A stretch of DNA of 64,000 nucleotides from Paramyrothecium sp. XJ0827 (Eukaryota; Ascomycota; Sordariomycetes; Hypocreales; Stachybotryaceae): contig JAJFPB010000008.1 of NCBI GenBank assembly GCA_020881915.1, forward strand, positions 620,001 through 684,000, given 5' to 3'. Position numbers and translations under genes: made by a program. Positions 1 to 11,549 of this stretch are shown one piece after another. Each line of letters starts with the position of its first letter. Positions within the stretch are counted from its first letter, which is position 1. Under the pieces are notes generated by a model. It ran no database searches. It was not told where the DNA came from and saw only the letters and a list, made by a program, of their open reading frames with translations.

Positions 1-1486
1 TGGCATGGAGTATGTGAGATATGATTCATGGAATTACAAATTACCTTATTCTGTATACTAGGAGCATGGTGCAGTACCACAGCCCTTTCTTAATGGTTAC
101 ATTCCGGGGAGGATTTCCCACATAAAGCGTAGGCAAGTCCTGGATGGGTTTCCGTTTTCCCACTTGTCTCCAATGTACCGAAAAGAGCTAAACAAAGGTC
201 CTGTAAATTATATGTCGGTTTAGAACTATCACGTAAGTTCTGTACGAGTTGAGTAGCTTAGGTACTGATGAAATTGAAGTTGTCATGGTGGAAGATTCTA
301 GAAGCTTCTGCGGGTTGGTGCTGTGGTAGCTCAAAGTAGCTGAGGGCTGACGAAAAGTACCTTGGTCTAGATTTGTGCTTGGCATCTTCTTCCCATATAC
401 GGAGTATGACAGTCTGTTATAGGAGCCTTAGTTCGGACATATTGGAATTGTATGTTTAAGAGATATCTAATCTCATCCTCACTTCTCTTAATCCTCTTGA
501 GCCATAGAGGAGGTTCAGTTGGAGTCGGACTGAATACCTTCCATAGATGAATGAATGAATGTACCTGAGAAAGCTTGGGCCATGAACGTGCCGCCCCGTG
601 CGCCCCGCAGAATGGGCCCCAGTCGACCCCGCCATTATCGTCTCGTCATACGAAAGCTGCTCTGATCTTTGACCGCCCATTCAAGCGCTATTGTCATGTG
701 GGACGTGTAAGCGTCGCTTGACGGCTGCGCGCGTGAGGGGGAAACAAAAGGCGAGGCGCAGCTGCAAACGATAGCTTCAGGGACTGTGATTTTAATGTGC
801 ACATAAGCACAACGGGGACGGGCAGAAAGTGGAAATACGAGTGAAGGGTTCTTTAGGCCAAGTAGAAAAAGGCGAGGTACTTCATCGGAGCAGCTCTGGT
901 ACCTCGATGGGACTCTCATACGTCACAAGTGGTGAGCGGCCGAATCTTCCACAAGCTACTTCGGCGAGGGTTGACGTGAAGCAGGAAACAGGCCTTGCTT
1001 GGTGCCCCACTGGCGTCAAACTGCCCCATTGATTGCTTTCCTGTCAACAGGGCCGTTGGTTACTGTAGGCACGGCTAATAGTGTAGCTGGAGCCCTAGCT
1101 CTCATTCTAGCAGCTGCTACGGTCCATTCCATTCGTGCTGCGCTCTCGATTGTGGTGACTTCCATTGCCTTCCCTGAACGCCGCCGGCCCCCGGCAGCTG
1201 CTCCCTCCTGCAACCTTTATTGAACCTTCAATCCTCTTCCCACCCCCTTCACACTTCTCTCTGGTTCACCTCATCCTTACCTTACGTTAGCTGTGAAACG
1301 GCATACCTACAACGCACTTTTCTTTTGCATCATCCACAGAAACACCAAGCAACCACATCACGACTCTGGCTTGACTCACGACGAATACATAACAGACCCT
1401 TGCTACCGCTTCTTATTCTCTTGCGCGCAAGGCTTCTTTTCTTTCCTCCTTTCTTTCCTTTCCTTATCCTATCCTAATTGCTCAAC
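1..1486. other. Intergenic region upstream of the DnaJ gene
   Basis: No convincing coding region. Short open frames here lack domain-like sequence and have no splice-supported extension. The stretch holds a perfect heat-shock element at 290-309 (separate entry). A pyrimidine-rich leader, roughly 1400-1480, ends just before the DnaJ start, as is usual for fungal core promoters. Confidence 0.6.
290..309. promoter_or_regulatory. Perfect four-unit heat-shock element
   Basis: Four contiguous alternating pentamers are seen: GGAAG, ATTCT, AGAAG, CTTCT, i.e. nGAAn-nTTCn-nGAAn-nTTCn with all twelve consensus bases matched. This is the binding pattern of trimeric heat-shock factor. It lies 1178 bp upstream of the DnaJ start codon, with no intact gene between. 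It could instead serve a gene beyond the left window edge. That it acts on the chaperone gene is inference. Confidence 0.7.
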
Positions 1487-2916
1487 ATGGTCAAAGAGAC
1501 CAAGCTCTACGACACCCTGGGCATCAAGCCTGATGTGTCCCAAGATGACATCAAGAAAGCCTACAGGTATGTCTCATCCGTCACTTTGCTTTTGCCTTCA
1601 CAACCCATGGCAACCGGGCGTTTGCGAGGGTTGCTTTGCGCAGCCCGCGCTTACGCCGTGGCTTCATGCAATGCTCCCCATTTCCTACGCTTCGTCATTG
1701 CTGCATTTTCCTTCCCTTTTCTTTTGCAATCATCACTCCACAAACATGACACCCCAGCCCGCTTTGATCAGGCGACCGACTAACCACGTCACGTGTCTAC
1801 AGGAAGATGGCTTTGAAGTGGCACCCAGACAAGAACAAGGACAACCCCAACGCTTCCGAGAAGTTCAAGGAGTGCTCCCAGGCCTACGAAATCCTTTCCG
1901 ACCCCGAGAAGCGCAAGGTCTACGACCAGTATGGCCTTGAGTTCCTGCTCCGCGGTGGCGCTGCACCACCCCCAGGTGCCGAGGGAGGCGCAAACCCGTA
2001 CGCTGGAGCCGGCGGAATGCCTGGCGGTTTCGGCGGCTTCGGTTTCGAGGGAATGCCTAATGGTGGCGGTGGAGGAGGTACAAGGACATTTCATTTCAGC
2101 GGCGGTCCTGGCGGCTTCAGTTTCAACAATCCTGAGGATATCTTTGCTGAATTTATGCGCCAAGGCGGTGCTGGTGGAGGCGGCGGCGATGCAGACGACT
2201 TTTCGAACATCTTCTCGTCCTTTGGTGGCGGTGCCGGCGGTGGCGGACCACGCCCTGGCCGCACCCGTATGAGGTCTTCTGCTGGTTTTGGCGGCGCAGA
2301 GCCTAGAGGCCGGGAACCGACGCCTGAGATCACAACCGTTGAGCGCCCTCTGCCACTTTCGCTCGAGGAGATCTACAACGGCGTTACCAAAAAGATGAAG
2401 ATCAAGCGCAAGACGTACGACGAATCTGGTAAGCGAGTGCAGACAGATCAAATCCTCGAAGTGCCCATCAAGCCCGGCCTGAAGAAGGGTTCCAAAATCA
2501 AGTTCAATGGCGTTGGCGACCAAGTGGAGGGTGGCCGTCAGGACCTTCATTTCATTGTCGAAGAGGTAAGTTTCCCGCTCGAACCCCGAGTCAAGAGAAT
2601 TTGATGCTAACAACTCCTACAGAAGGAACACCCTTTGTACAAGCGCGAGGACAACGACATTGTCCAAACCGTTACCTTGGATCTCAAGGAGGCTCTCACT
2701 GGTTGGAAGCGCACGGTGACGACGTTGGAGGGCAAGCAGATTGCGCTCGACAAGAGCGGGCCTACGCAGCCCGGCAGTGAGGACCGATACCCCGGCCTCG
2801 GCATGCCCATCTCGAAGAAGCCCGGGCAACGAGGCGACTTTGTTATTCGATACAAGGTCAACTTCCCTTCGAGCTTGACGCCCGCTCAGAAACAACAACT
2901 GAGGGAGATTCTCTAA
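1487..2916 (+). CDS. Type II DnaJ/Hsp40 co-chaperone (Sis1/Psi1-like)
   Basis: Hsp40 co-chaperone that stimulates Hsp70 ATPase and delivers unfolded clients in cytosol and nucleus. Exons 1487-1566, 1803-2565 and 2623-2916 give 378 residues. The J domain fills residues 1-70 with the HPD loop at 34-36. The first intron splits the Arg codon right before the HPD-containing helix segment (AG|G), and the acceptor after position 1802 restores it. A Gly/Phe-rich region follows (about 75-195, many GG and GF pairs). There is no zinc-finger CxxCxGxG region, so it is type II, like yeast Sis1. The C-terminal substrate-binding double beta-barrel begins at about 215 ([15 protein letters not shown]). The start ATG at 1487 is preferred over an upstream in-frame TTG. 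The family is conserved and probably essential. Confidence 0.93.
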
Positions 2917-5471
2917 ATTGCTCAGAATTTGGGCGGTGTCTCGACAACACACACGACGATGGCTTTGGCAACGGGCCCGAAGCTCTTGAGCTCAGGAGGG
3001 TGACAGGGTCGGATGTCTGCCTGGTACCCACGGAAGCAGTTGATCGAAGGTGTTCTATCGAGGGGCCTCCTCATCACGATGGAAATGACAGGTGTAACGG
3101 CGTTTAAGGGATTTGTTTATAGGCAAACTTTCGAGCATTGATGACACATTTTCTTGTTGTCGAGAGGACAATGGACAGGGGCTGGACTTAGGTCGAAGAG
3201 TTTGGCATACATGTACCCGAAGAATGGCTGCTTGTGCAGCCGATTTTAATACATTCAAAGTTTAGCAAGGTCAGTGTTGAAGGTTTTCTAGAGTGAAGCA
3301 TGGGTGACGGGGCCATGCTGCTAAATCCCAATGTAGATGCGGAGCTTCGCGGCAATCTTGGCAACGAAAAGCATCTGCTCAGACTCTCGCCGATAGCCGT
3401 GACATGTTGACCTTGTGATGGATAATGGCCTTTAAACGCTTGTCGTGTAATCTAGTGCCGAGTTCGCGGCGAACAAACAGCCCGGAGGGAGGAGGTTCCG
3501 CCTGTGACGCAAGCTCATACGACTAGGTTTTGAGTGTGACGATACCTGAGAAAAGGTAAGTGAGCAGCATTCGAGGCATCGCGCCATTTTCAAATCCCGC
3601 AGTCTCGTGTAGTAACAGTCTATGGCTGTGCTTCGGATAAAGATCTGCATCTGCATCTGTTGATGTCAAATACGGCATCGTTATTGGCTCATCCGTGTTG
3701 GAGGTTGTATCACGAATCTGACGCTGTCTCCGTTATCCATAATCCGGCAAACGGAAGCTCAACCCGAAGTTGGATTGCTGCATACGACAGGAGTCATTCT
3801 CCTTGATTTCAATCACGTTCTCAATCGGGGGCTTTAGGATTTAATTCGGACGGCCCGAGCTCTTATCTCACAAATTAAGTACAAGCACGAGAGCGAAACA
3901 CACTGAAGGATGCTGTAGGTTGGAGCGCAAAAGTGTGCAGGCATGGCAGCCTGACAAATGGCATGCGGTTCTACGATCCAACCAATGTCCCACGATGGAG
4001 CGACTTACTTCGGCGGTGATTTTGAGCTCCAGACTGCCTTGGTGAGCAACTAAGGTACAGTACATACTGCAAGCAATAGAGTGTGAGCTACAGTGACGAC
4101 CGCCGAGCCAACGGGCTCTACCGAGCTAGCCCAAGGGACGGCGTCGCAGATGCGGGACGCTACTCTGCAGAGGACCAGGTCATCCCGGGCGATGACGACA
4201 GAGGAGCCAGGGGGCCGGTCGATGGAGGGGGAAAAAAAGATGGAAGTGGGAAATGTCAATGAGGGGCAGGCTCCCAGAGCTGGGATCGGAAAGGCAAACG
4301 GGTGGCCCAGATCAGAGCATGTGAATCGGGAGGCTCGACATGAGGCTCAAGCTTCTTTTTTTTTCTGTCTCGTCTCAAGCCAAGGGGGGTCTACTTGCGA
4401 AGCTCCCCAGATCGCTCAACATAAAAAAGCACAAGAGGTGGGGGTGATGAGAGAAAAAGAAAAAAGCAACAAAAAACGGTCAATGGAGGAAGTGTTCCCG
4501 TAGAGAAAACAGAGCTACTGTCGAGGCAGAACAACAAAGACCTGCAGCGGCAGCCGCAAAAAGAAGATGTGACAGGTAAGGTACTGTACAGTAAGTTACA
4601 GGACGGTGCTGCACGAACAAGAGAGTAAGACAAATAAATCCCTTTCTCCTCAGGCAGTCCCAGCTCCCGGTCCAAGAAAAAGACAGGGCTCGATCTAATT
4701 CCGCTCATCGATCGAAAGGACGATTGCTGCGGTATTTTCCTCTACTCTTCTGTCTGATGGGCTTTTCGGTCTGAGCTTCATCATCTTGTTTTCGTCCTTC
4801 GTCCTCTCCCCGTCTCTTTGCCTGCCAGCCCGATGCATCCATCGTAGTAGTTGTGCCCTCCCCCTCCCCATGCAACGAGGTACCTCAAGGGCAGTGAAAT
4901 GAGTGGGGAAGAGGGGGAGGGGCGGGGGCAGGGGCAGGGGCTCGCGACGCAAAGGAAAATAAAAAGGTACAGAGAGGTACGGCGAGGATGATGGCATGCA
5001 TGTTAGATGGATACCTTGGCGCGGCCCTCTGCGATAGCGCGCCATGCGCGTACCTCGCTCGCCCGATGCTGTTGAGCGGGTGCTGCTGGTGAGGTCGATG
5101 GGGACCCGAATAAGCCAAAAAAACCAAGTTCCCTCCTCGCCCATGTTACCACAATTAGCTCAGAGTACAGAGTACAGATGGACGCGGTACAGTACATCCA
5201 GCCTGCCGAGACAAGCCACCCTTCCTCCTCTTCTGCTCCTCCTCCACTTGCTCTCTCCGTGTCCCGTCTCTGCCTCCCGAGTCCTTTTCTTCTTCTTCTT
5301 TTCTTCTCTCCTTCTCTTCTTCCCTCCTCTTAATCTCTTTTCTTCCCCATTGCCAGACTTCTTCCTCCGCCGTTGACTTCACCTGTCCGCAGCTTCATCA
5401 CAAGTCCACTTCCTGACTCTTCAACCACTTTGAACAAAACAATCGGCACAGCTCCAATCACGACAGTCAAG
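2917..5471. other. Intergenic region with no recognised gene
   Basis: A 2.5 kb gap between two co-directional genes. Open frames at about 4093-4503 (+) and 4695-5144 (-) are of low-complexity composition and match no family I know. A strong pyrimidine tract at about 5218-5355 (runs of CTT and TTC) precedes the HAD gene and is probably its promoter or leader. Confidence 0.5.
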
Positions 5472-6357
5472 ATGCCTCAGGTATGTAGACCGCTCTTCCA
5501 ATGCTCTTCAATGCTCAGGCTGTCACGCTTCTCCTTACACTACGTGCCATTGATGTGCCACAACATGTTCCCCCAGCTCCTCCACCAACCCCCCAACTTT
5601 TTGTGTGCCAATGCTAATTGAACTAATCCAGATCACTACCCTCCTCTTCGACTGCGACAACACCCTCGTCCTCTCCGAGGAGCTCGCTTTCGAGGCGTGC
5701 GCTGGTCTCATCAACGAGATCTGCGAGAGCCGCAAGGTCGAGCTGCGCTTCAGCGGCGAGACCCTCATCAAGGAGTTCGTCGGTCAGAACTTCCGTGGCA
5801 TGCTCACCTCCCTGCAGAAGCTCCACGGCATTGACATCTCCCCCGAGGAGTTGGAGACGTACGTGACCCGCGAGGAAGATGCCGTCATTGCCAAGCTCGA
5901 GGAGTCTCTGGTTCCCTGCCCTGGCGTCGACGAGCAGCTTGAGAGGCTTGCCGCCTCGGGCAAGTACAAGCTCGCAGTTGTCTCCTCATCTGCCCTGCGC
6001 CGTGTCAAGGCCTCCGTCGTCAAGGTCGGCCAGGACAAGTACTTCGGAGAGGATATCTACTCCGCCGCCACCAGCTTGGAGAAGCCCACTAGCAAGCCCG
6101 ACCCTGCCATCTACCTTCATGCCTTGAAGAAGCTCGGCAAGACTGCCGAGGAGAGCATTGCCATTGAGGACAGCAAGAGCGGCACCCTCAGCGGCACCCG
6201 TGCCGGTATCAAGGTTATCGGATACGTCGGACCTTACGCCGACGACAAGAAGGACGAAATGGAGCAGGTCCTGCGAGACGCCGGAGCTGTCATTGTCATG
6301 AGGGATTGGTCCGAGTTTCCATCTGCCTTGGAGAAGATTGAGGCTGGCACCGTGTAG
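5472..6357 (+). CDS. HAD-superfamily hydrolase (beta-phosphoglucomutase/DOG-like subfamily)
   Basis: Probable small-molecule phosphatase; substrate unknown. Exons 5472-5480 (only ATG CCT CAG, three codons) and 5632-6357 give 244 residues. All four HAD motifs are visible. Motif I is the DCDNT loop with nucleophile Asp10 and acid/base Asp12. Motif II is the Ser run in VVSSSALRRV. Motif III is the Lys in SKPDPAIY. Motif IV is the acidic pair in AIEDSKSG. A helical cap lies between motifs I and II (about residues 20-90), as in subfamily I members. The nine-base first coding exon is supported by the donor GTATGT at 5481 and the acceptor at 5630-5631. The gene converges on RIT1, with stop codons only 130 bp apart. 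Confidence 0.88.
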
Positions 6358-6487
6358 AGGGGTGCACTTGGGAAGAATCATCCCTAGCTGGTGCCACCAA
6401 AGGCGCCGCCACATAAAACACCTTCCCGGTATGAAACGGGATTAGCTACGCCGTACACAAGATTTATGTCATAATGAGAGCCTCTAC

Positions 6488-8173
6488 TTAATTACGCCAA
6501 TCCATAAGGAAGCTGTTGACGCTTTGCAGTGTTGCCCTGCTAGGATTTGCCTCAGGAAACGTAGTCATGATACTTCCCAACCTGATCTTGACGAGCGACT
6601 TTGTGAAACTCACATCCTTGTTAGGGCTTCGGAATTTGCCCTGGTCGTCGAACAGGTAGCAGCTCAAGGCCAGCGCTGTTCCTACCGACAGATCTTTCCC
6701 AGACTCGCATGCTATGACCAGATGGCCTCCCGCAATATCGGAAGGGTCTTGGTCAGATAGAAATTTGGAAGCAAAGGAGCAAATCTCAGGCAATGCCAGC
6801 CTCAGATTACGGCTCGCTGCCTTGCTTTTGCCGAGACCGAGCTCCATGTACCGGGGCGAGCGCACCCAAGTGCCCTTGGCGGTAGATTCCTGCGTAATGG
6901 CGATGCAGCATTGGTTGGGTGACGATGGATCCGGAGCCACAGGCAGAGGGCACACAGAGATGCTCGGGGTGAGCTGCTTCCTCTTGCTCCCGGCGTCTTC
7001 GACTGCAGCTTGTTGGTTCGCGGATTCTTCTTGGATGAGGCGCGCGATGAGATCGGGCAAGTCAGCGTCCGAAGCGGCGAGGAGCTCGTCGACATGGGCC
7101 CAGAAGACGGGCGCGGTAAGGCCGTGGGCCCAGTTCTCGGTGTCGTCGCCGGCGCCCTGGATATAGCCGCCCTCGTCCGCCTCGCTGCCAGCGAGCACCC
7201 GCCTGCTGGCGGTGCAGCAGATGACCGGACGGTAGTCGTCAAAGATGGGGGCCTTCTCGCGGTGCTGGCCATCGTCGCCCCCGCTGTCCGGGAGGGCCGA
7301 GTCCTGGGTCACCCAAAAGGGCCGCAGCGGCTTGGTGAGGCACCGGGGCAGGTCGAGCTCGAGGGCGAGCAGGGACTCGAGGAACTGCGGGATGAGGGCG
7401 GTGATCTGGGCGTGCGTCGAGGCCGACAGGTAGGGCGGGAGGAAGAGCTTGGAGGATAGGGGGTGGTCGGGGAGCAGGGCGAGGTTGATGACGTTGCACC
7501 AGATGGGGATGGTGGTGGAGAGGGCGTCGGGCATGCCTGCGGGAGAGAAGAAAAAGGGAGCCTTTTCAGCTACATGGAAAGGGGGTGGGAGTGGGAGGCT
7601 GTTTGCTTACGTTTGCCGCGGCGGGTCGAGTCTACAATGATAATGCTACGATGTGCAAGTCAGTATCATAGCGATGTGTATGTAGATAGGTGATGCCTTC
7701 GGATTTTCACAATTCGCATCACAATTAACGAGAAACTCATCAAGAAGAGCAAAGCAAAACATAGCATAGAAGAAGAAGAAAAGAAAAGAAAGAAGAAAGA
7801 GAGAGAAAGAAAAGGAAAGAAAACGAGGTAAAAAAACATACCCGTCGTTGCTCTCCACCAGCGGCACCAGGTGCAGGTTCAGCCGGCGCGTGCTGAACTT
7901 CCACGCGCGCTCGTGGCCGTCGGTGCTCTTGAAGTAGGCCGACGCCGCCTTGCGCGCCGGCGGCACGTACCAGCTGCCGCAGCGCTCGTTGGCGACGAGC
8001 GGCCGGCCGGGCCCGAGGGCGGCGGCCGCGCGCGCCACGAAGCCCGCGTCGGCGCGGATCGACGCCAGCCGGTTGTGCGGCGAGAGCGTCGCCCGCCGGA
8101 GCGTCGAGAGCACCGACGAGAGCGTGGGCTGCTGGTGCGAGAGGATGAGCTCGCTGTAGTGCGGGTCCGGCAT
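6488..8173 (-). CDS. RIT1: Initiator tRNA 2'-O-ribosyl phosphate transferase (Rit1)
   Basis: Transfers a ribosyl phosphate to A64 of initiator tRNA-Met, which keeps it out of elongation. Exons on the minus strand are 8173-7842, 7645-7611 and 7536-6488, giving 471 residues (yeast Rit1 is about 510). The 35-nt middle exon supplies the conserved block IIIVDSTRRGKR and joins in frame to MPDALSTTIPIW, the Rit1 signature that spans the junction. The upstream part has KSTDGHERAWKFSTRRLNLHLVPLVE, which is also typical when read in two halves. Intron 1 (7646-7841) carries a long pyrimidine tract (purine-rich on the plus strand, about 7767-7826). Without the small exon the protein would look like two unrelated halves. 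The identification rests on these blocks and is firm. Confidence 0.92.
7767..7826. repeat. Purine/pyrimidine simple-sequence tract inside RIT1 intron 1
   Basis: Nearly pure A/G on the plus strand (GAA, AAAG and GAGA units), hence C/T on the transcribed strand. It sits next to the donor end of intron 1 rather than the acceptor, so it is unlikely to be an ordinary polypyrimidine acceptor tract. Simple low-complexity expansion is the likely explanation. Confidence 0.6.
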
Positions 8174-8639
8174 CTTCGGTTTCTTGTTGTTGCTGTTGTC
8201 GCTGCTTCTCTTTTACTCCTTCTTTCCCTTTCCGAATTTCGTTTCTTTCCACGACTCTTGTGTCTGCGCCTTTCCAAATTTGACTTGGTTCTAAAGGGTT
8301 TGCCGGTGCCTTTTAATCAGAAGACCAGCTGGCGCGCCGACGTGCGCTTCTCTGATTGCTGTGAAACGTAGGCGGTGGTGAGGTTGAGGAGGGGCGCTGA
8401 GGCCTGCAGATACAATTTTCCTGTCTTGTCTTGCCCGTGAAGCCCGGGACCCACTCTTCGACAAGCCCGAGTCCGGCTCCGATCCCGGCTACGCTGTTTC
8501 TTTTACGGATACTGCACCTCAAATCGCATATCATGGCACCAAAAGTACTTGAGCTTTCTCATAGTCAGAGGCGAATAGGTATCACTTATATTCAGGCATA
8601 TGTACTCATGTTTTTGCTCATCATCATTTTAACAATCGC
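8174..8639. other. Intergenic region: RIT1 promoter and 3' end of the reductase gene
   Basis: 466 bp between the start of RIT1 and the stop of the galacturonate reductase, both transcribed leftward. A purine-rich stretch just right of 8173 is the pyrimidine-rich leader of RIT1. No gene seen. Confidence 0.5.
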
Positions 8640-10028
8640 TTACTCCAGCTTCCATACGCCATTCTCCACCTTGATGTGGACCTCCCGGCTCTCATCAATA
8701 CTCCTGCGGCCAGCCTCAAGGATAGCGGTGGTGGCGATGGTGTTCTTCAGGGTGGGAAGACCCTTGGCGTCGAGGTCCTCAGGGGTAGCCTTGCCCTCGT
8801 TGACCTGACGGCATCCGTCAATGAACTTCTCAATGGAGATGTAGCCGTAGCCAGTCTGGCCGTTGAAGTTGCCGTCCTCGTCAGGCGCGTAGCGCATGTA
8901 GAAGGGGTTGACCCAGGTGTTCTGGCCAACAGCGTCATCGGCGATGTCGTAGCCACGGCGGGACTGGTCAACGCGGATCTCACCGTTGGCGGCAAGGTAG
9001 TGGAAGTGCTGTGTGGTGTGGACACCGGAGCGCTGGGGAGCAGTCCACGACGAGGTGTAGCAGGCAATGCCCTTCTTGGTGGGGTCATCCTTCTTGACCC
9101 AGGTGACGAGGAGGGAGATGGTGTCCTCGGTCTCCTCAACGCAGCCCAGGCTGGTGGCGACACCCTTGGAGGCGGTGGCGGAAACCTTGACGGGCAGGTA
9201 GCCGAGCTGCTGAACCATGGAGTCGCAAATGTCGACGTGGTGGCTGTTCAGGTAGTAGGAAATATCCGACTCCTTACCGGCCCACGACTTGAAGGTCTCG
9301 AGCTGGTACTTGGGCTGGGCCATGTAGCTGTAGAAGTAGTTGAAGTCGCCGAGCTTCTGGGCGCGGAAGCGGGCATCCCAGTAGGCAGGGTCGAAGCGCT
9401 TGTGGTGCTCGATGAAGACGTAGACCTTCTTCTCGCGAGCCCTGTCGATGAGCTCTGTGTGGTGCTCCAGCAGCTTGACGGCGGGCTTGGTGATGAGCAC
9501 GTGGATACCGCGCTCAATGGCGTAGAGGGCAATGGGGTAGTGGGTGGGGTCGGGGGTGAAGATGGTGATGGCATCACCAGGGCTGAGAGCGTCAATGGCG
9601 GCCTTGTAGGCGTCGGCGTCCTTCTGGTCGTCGGCGGGGTACGAGGTGAAGGTGGCATCTAGGTTGTTGTAGACACCAGTGATGTTCTTGTTGAGATGCT
9701 CACCTGCGAGAAGAGCGGTTAGTCAATTCGCTTGAGCTTGGGCTTTGTGAAGGGCGACGTACGGATGGCAGGGAACTTGGTGCCGTTGACACCAACCATG
9801 CTGAGCTTGTCAACCTTTCCTCTGCGGCGCAGGTCGAAGAGAGTCAGGCCAACAACGCCGACCTTCTTGTCTGGCGCGGCCTCGCTGGAGCCCACGAAAC
9901 CAGTCGTGTACTCGCCGGTACCGACCTGTCAGATGGCACGTTAGCACAACTCTCGTCCAATCGACCGTCACATCGTTCGGCGGGGTAGCAAGCGGACTCA
10001 CCATCAACACATTGAGAGGAGCGGCCAT
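8640..10028 (-). CDS. gaaA: D-galacturonate reductase, GaaA/BcGar2 type (Gfo/Idh/MocA-like oxidoreductase)
   Basis: First step of fungal D-galacturonate catabolism: NAD(P)H reduction to L-galactonate in the cytosol. Exons 10028-10002, 9925-9763 and 9703-8640 give 417 residues. The start is MAAPLNVLM, joined to a Rossmann [11 protein letters not shown] loop at residues 11-21. The nucleotide-binding half continues to [18 protein letters not shown], then the Gfo/Idh-type block [15 protein letters not shown] and [14 protein letters not shown], where the EKP-like Lys is expected. A beta-sheet C-terminal half follows. The call depends strongly on context: the aldolase of the same pathway is the divergent neighbour, as known for gaaA/gaaC in Aspergillus and gar2/lga1 in Botrytis. 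On sequence alone I would only say Gfo/Idh-type reductase. Probably induced by galacturonate through GaaR. Confidence 0.85.
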
Positions 10029-10398
10029 GGTGACTTTGTTTCCCGGAGGATGACAATGAAGCTGTGCGGGTGCGATGTCGGGGAAAAATGCGAGAGGGAG
10101 GAATGGGGGAAAGGAAGGATGGATGGTCTTTCGAGGACGGTGGCAAGGAGGAACAGGCTATTTGTACGAGCGCAGCGCTGCTGGTGGAGGAGGAGGATGC
10201 GCGCGCAACTTTTGCCGGGCAAAGCCGACAAGGCTGGGAAATATTGCTGCAGGAAGCTCCAGAGGGCCTGGACGCAATGACGCGAGAGGGTAGCTTGCGA
10301 CGGAGCCGACGGCTACTTGTGAAATGGAGCAGGGAGCTGTTAGTCGAGATCGGTTGGCACGGTTGAGGCGCCCCGTTTGAGGGGCATGCGGGATGTCA

Positions 10399-10407
10399 AT
10401 TGGAGGG
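10399..10407 (-). promoter_or_regulatory. Candidate GaaR site (CCCTCCAAT)
   Basis: Matches the CCNCCAA core plus the trailing T of the longer TCCNCCAAT form; only the first base differs. It is 371 bp upstream of the gaaA start codon, in a plausible position for activation of that gene. Binding is inference. Confidence 0.45.
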
Positions 10408-11390
10408 AATAATACTCCCGTGTCGACCAGACCACTCACCGTGTAGTGCTCACGATATATCAGGGAGTGTAAATAAAGCAAAACTCATGCTGGGAGTCCG
10501 TCTTAGAGTCCTTCGTCTGTGCTGCGCTCCTTCCCTCCTGCACTAATCTATCATGCACTTCCTTACTTGTCTCAATTGTCGTGTCCTGCTACGCTTTGGA
10601 AGGCGTGACCCTAGACATCTGCCCAAAGTATTTGGCAACACAGCCGGGAGGAGCCCGGAGAACGTCCCGATAAATCGGCAAGTACATGCCGATCTCCGAC
10701 TCTACCTCTCCTAGCATGCTGGGGCCCTTTGCGTAGAGCGGAGTCTTGTGAGTTTGAGGATTTTCTGCTGTTGTACATTATGTTTTTGGTGATCGCTATT
10801 TCTTACACTCAGTTCAGGTGCACGGTATATTTTTCCCTAAATTTTCCGACTGCTCAGGAGCCATGCACAGGCTGGTACGGGTCAGCATGAAGCCTCCCGC
10901 GAACTGAAGTGAACCAGCAACCAACCAGGTACCAGGTACTGATGCAGGAGCTGCTGAAGCTAAAAAGTAAATTCCGACATGGGCCCTTCCTTCCTCCCCC
11001 CGCCGACTGTGCTGTGTAACCCCTCCATTTTCGCGAACTACCTACGGAACCCCCACGTCGCATGACCCCGCCATCCACTTTGCGCGCTGCAATCAAATTA
11101 CCCCTCCCCCTACGTTCGTGGCATGGTACAACAAAACCAACGATGCACAGGAGATCGACGGCCCGGCTTATGTAGAAGAGATATCAAGTATCACTTCAGC
11201 CTCAGCATACAGAAGGGAGCCTTCGTCGCTACGGTCCATCGCCCATTGCTTTGATCTCTGCAGCTGTCCGGTCAATGCCAAGCTCAAATCAATGACAACC
11301 CCATCCATCAACCCCAAGTGACGAGGATGAGGGGGCCCTGGCGCGAGAGCCTCACCACACTAAAACCCCACAGACGAGCGTTGGCTTGGG

Positions 11391-11399
11391 ATTGGTGGA
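11391..11399 (-). promoter_or_regulatory. Perfect nine-base galacturonate response element (TCCACCAAT)
   Basis: Exact match to TCCNCCAAT, the element reported for the galacturonate activator GaaR. It lies near the middle of the divergent region, about 1.36 kb from gaaA and 1.48 kb from lga1. Confidence 0.5.
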
Positions 11400-11542
11400 A
11401 GATCTCATGGAGAAATTAGCCCCGTTCTGGTCTACTGGGCTGGACGCCTGCCAAACCACCAGGCTCCCTACCGTGCTCGGCGTGCACACTCTCACCCTTC
11501 TCGACGCCACACGTTTCCCTTGGATGATGGTCTTAGTGGTGC

Positions 11543-11549
11543 TTGGCGG
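11543..11549 (-). promoter_or_regulatory. CCNCCAA core (CCGCCAA)
   Basis: Core match only, about 150 bp from the perfect element at 11391. Spacing of this order would allow cooperative binding, but that is speculation. Confidence 0.3.

Noticed and set aside
4093..4503. 136-codon plus-strand frame between the DnaJ and HAD genes
   Set aside because: Low-complexity polar composition, no recognised motif, no supporting promoter context.
8676..9662. 328-codon plus-strand frame opposite the galacturonate reductase
   Set aside because: Leu/Val/Gly-rich antisense shadow of a strongly codon-biased gene.
10029..10366. 100-codon frame immediately upstream of the reductase on the plus strand
   Set aside because: Lies in the purine-rich leader of gaaA; Arg/Gly/Glu-rich composition artefact.
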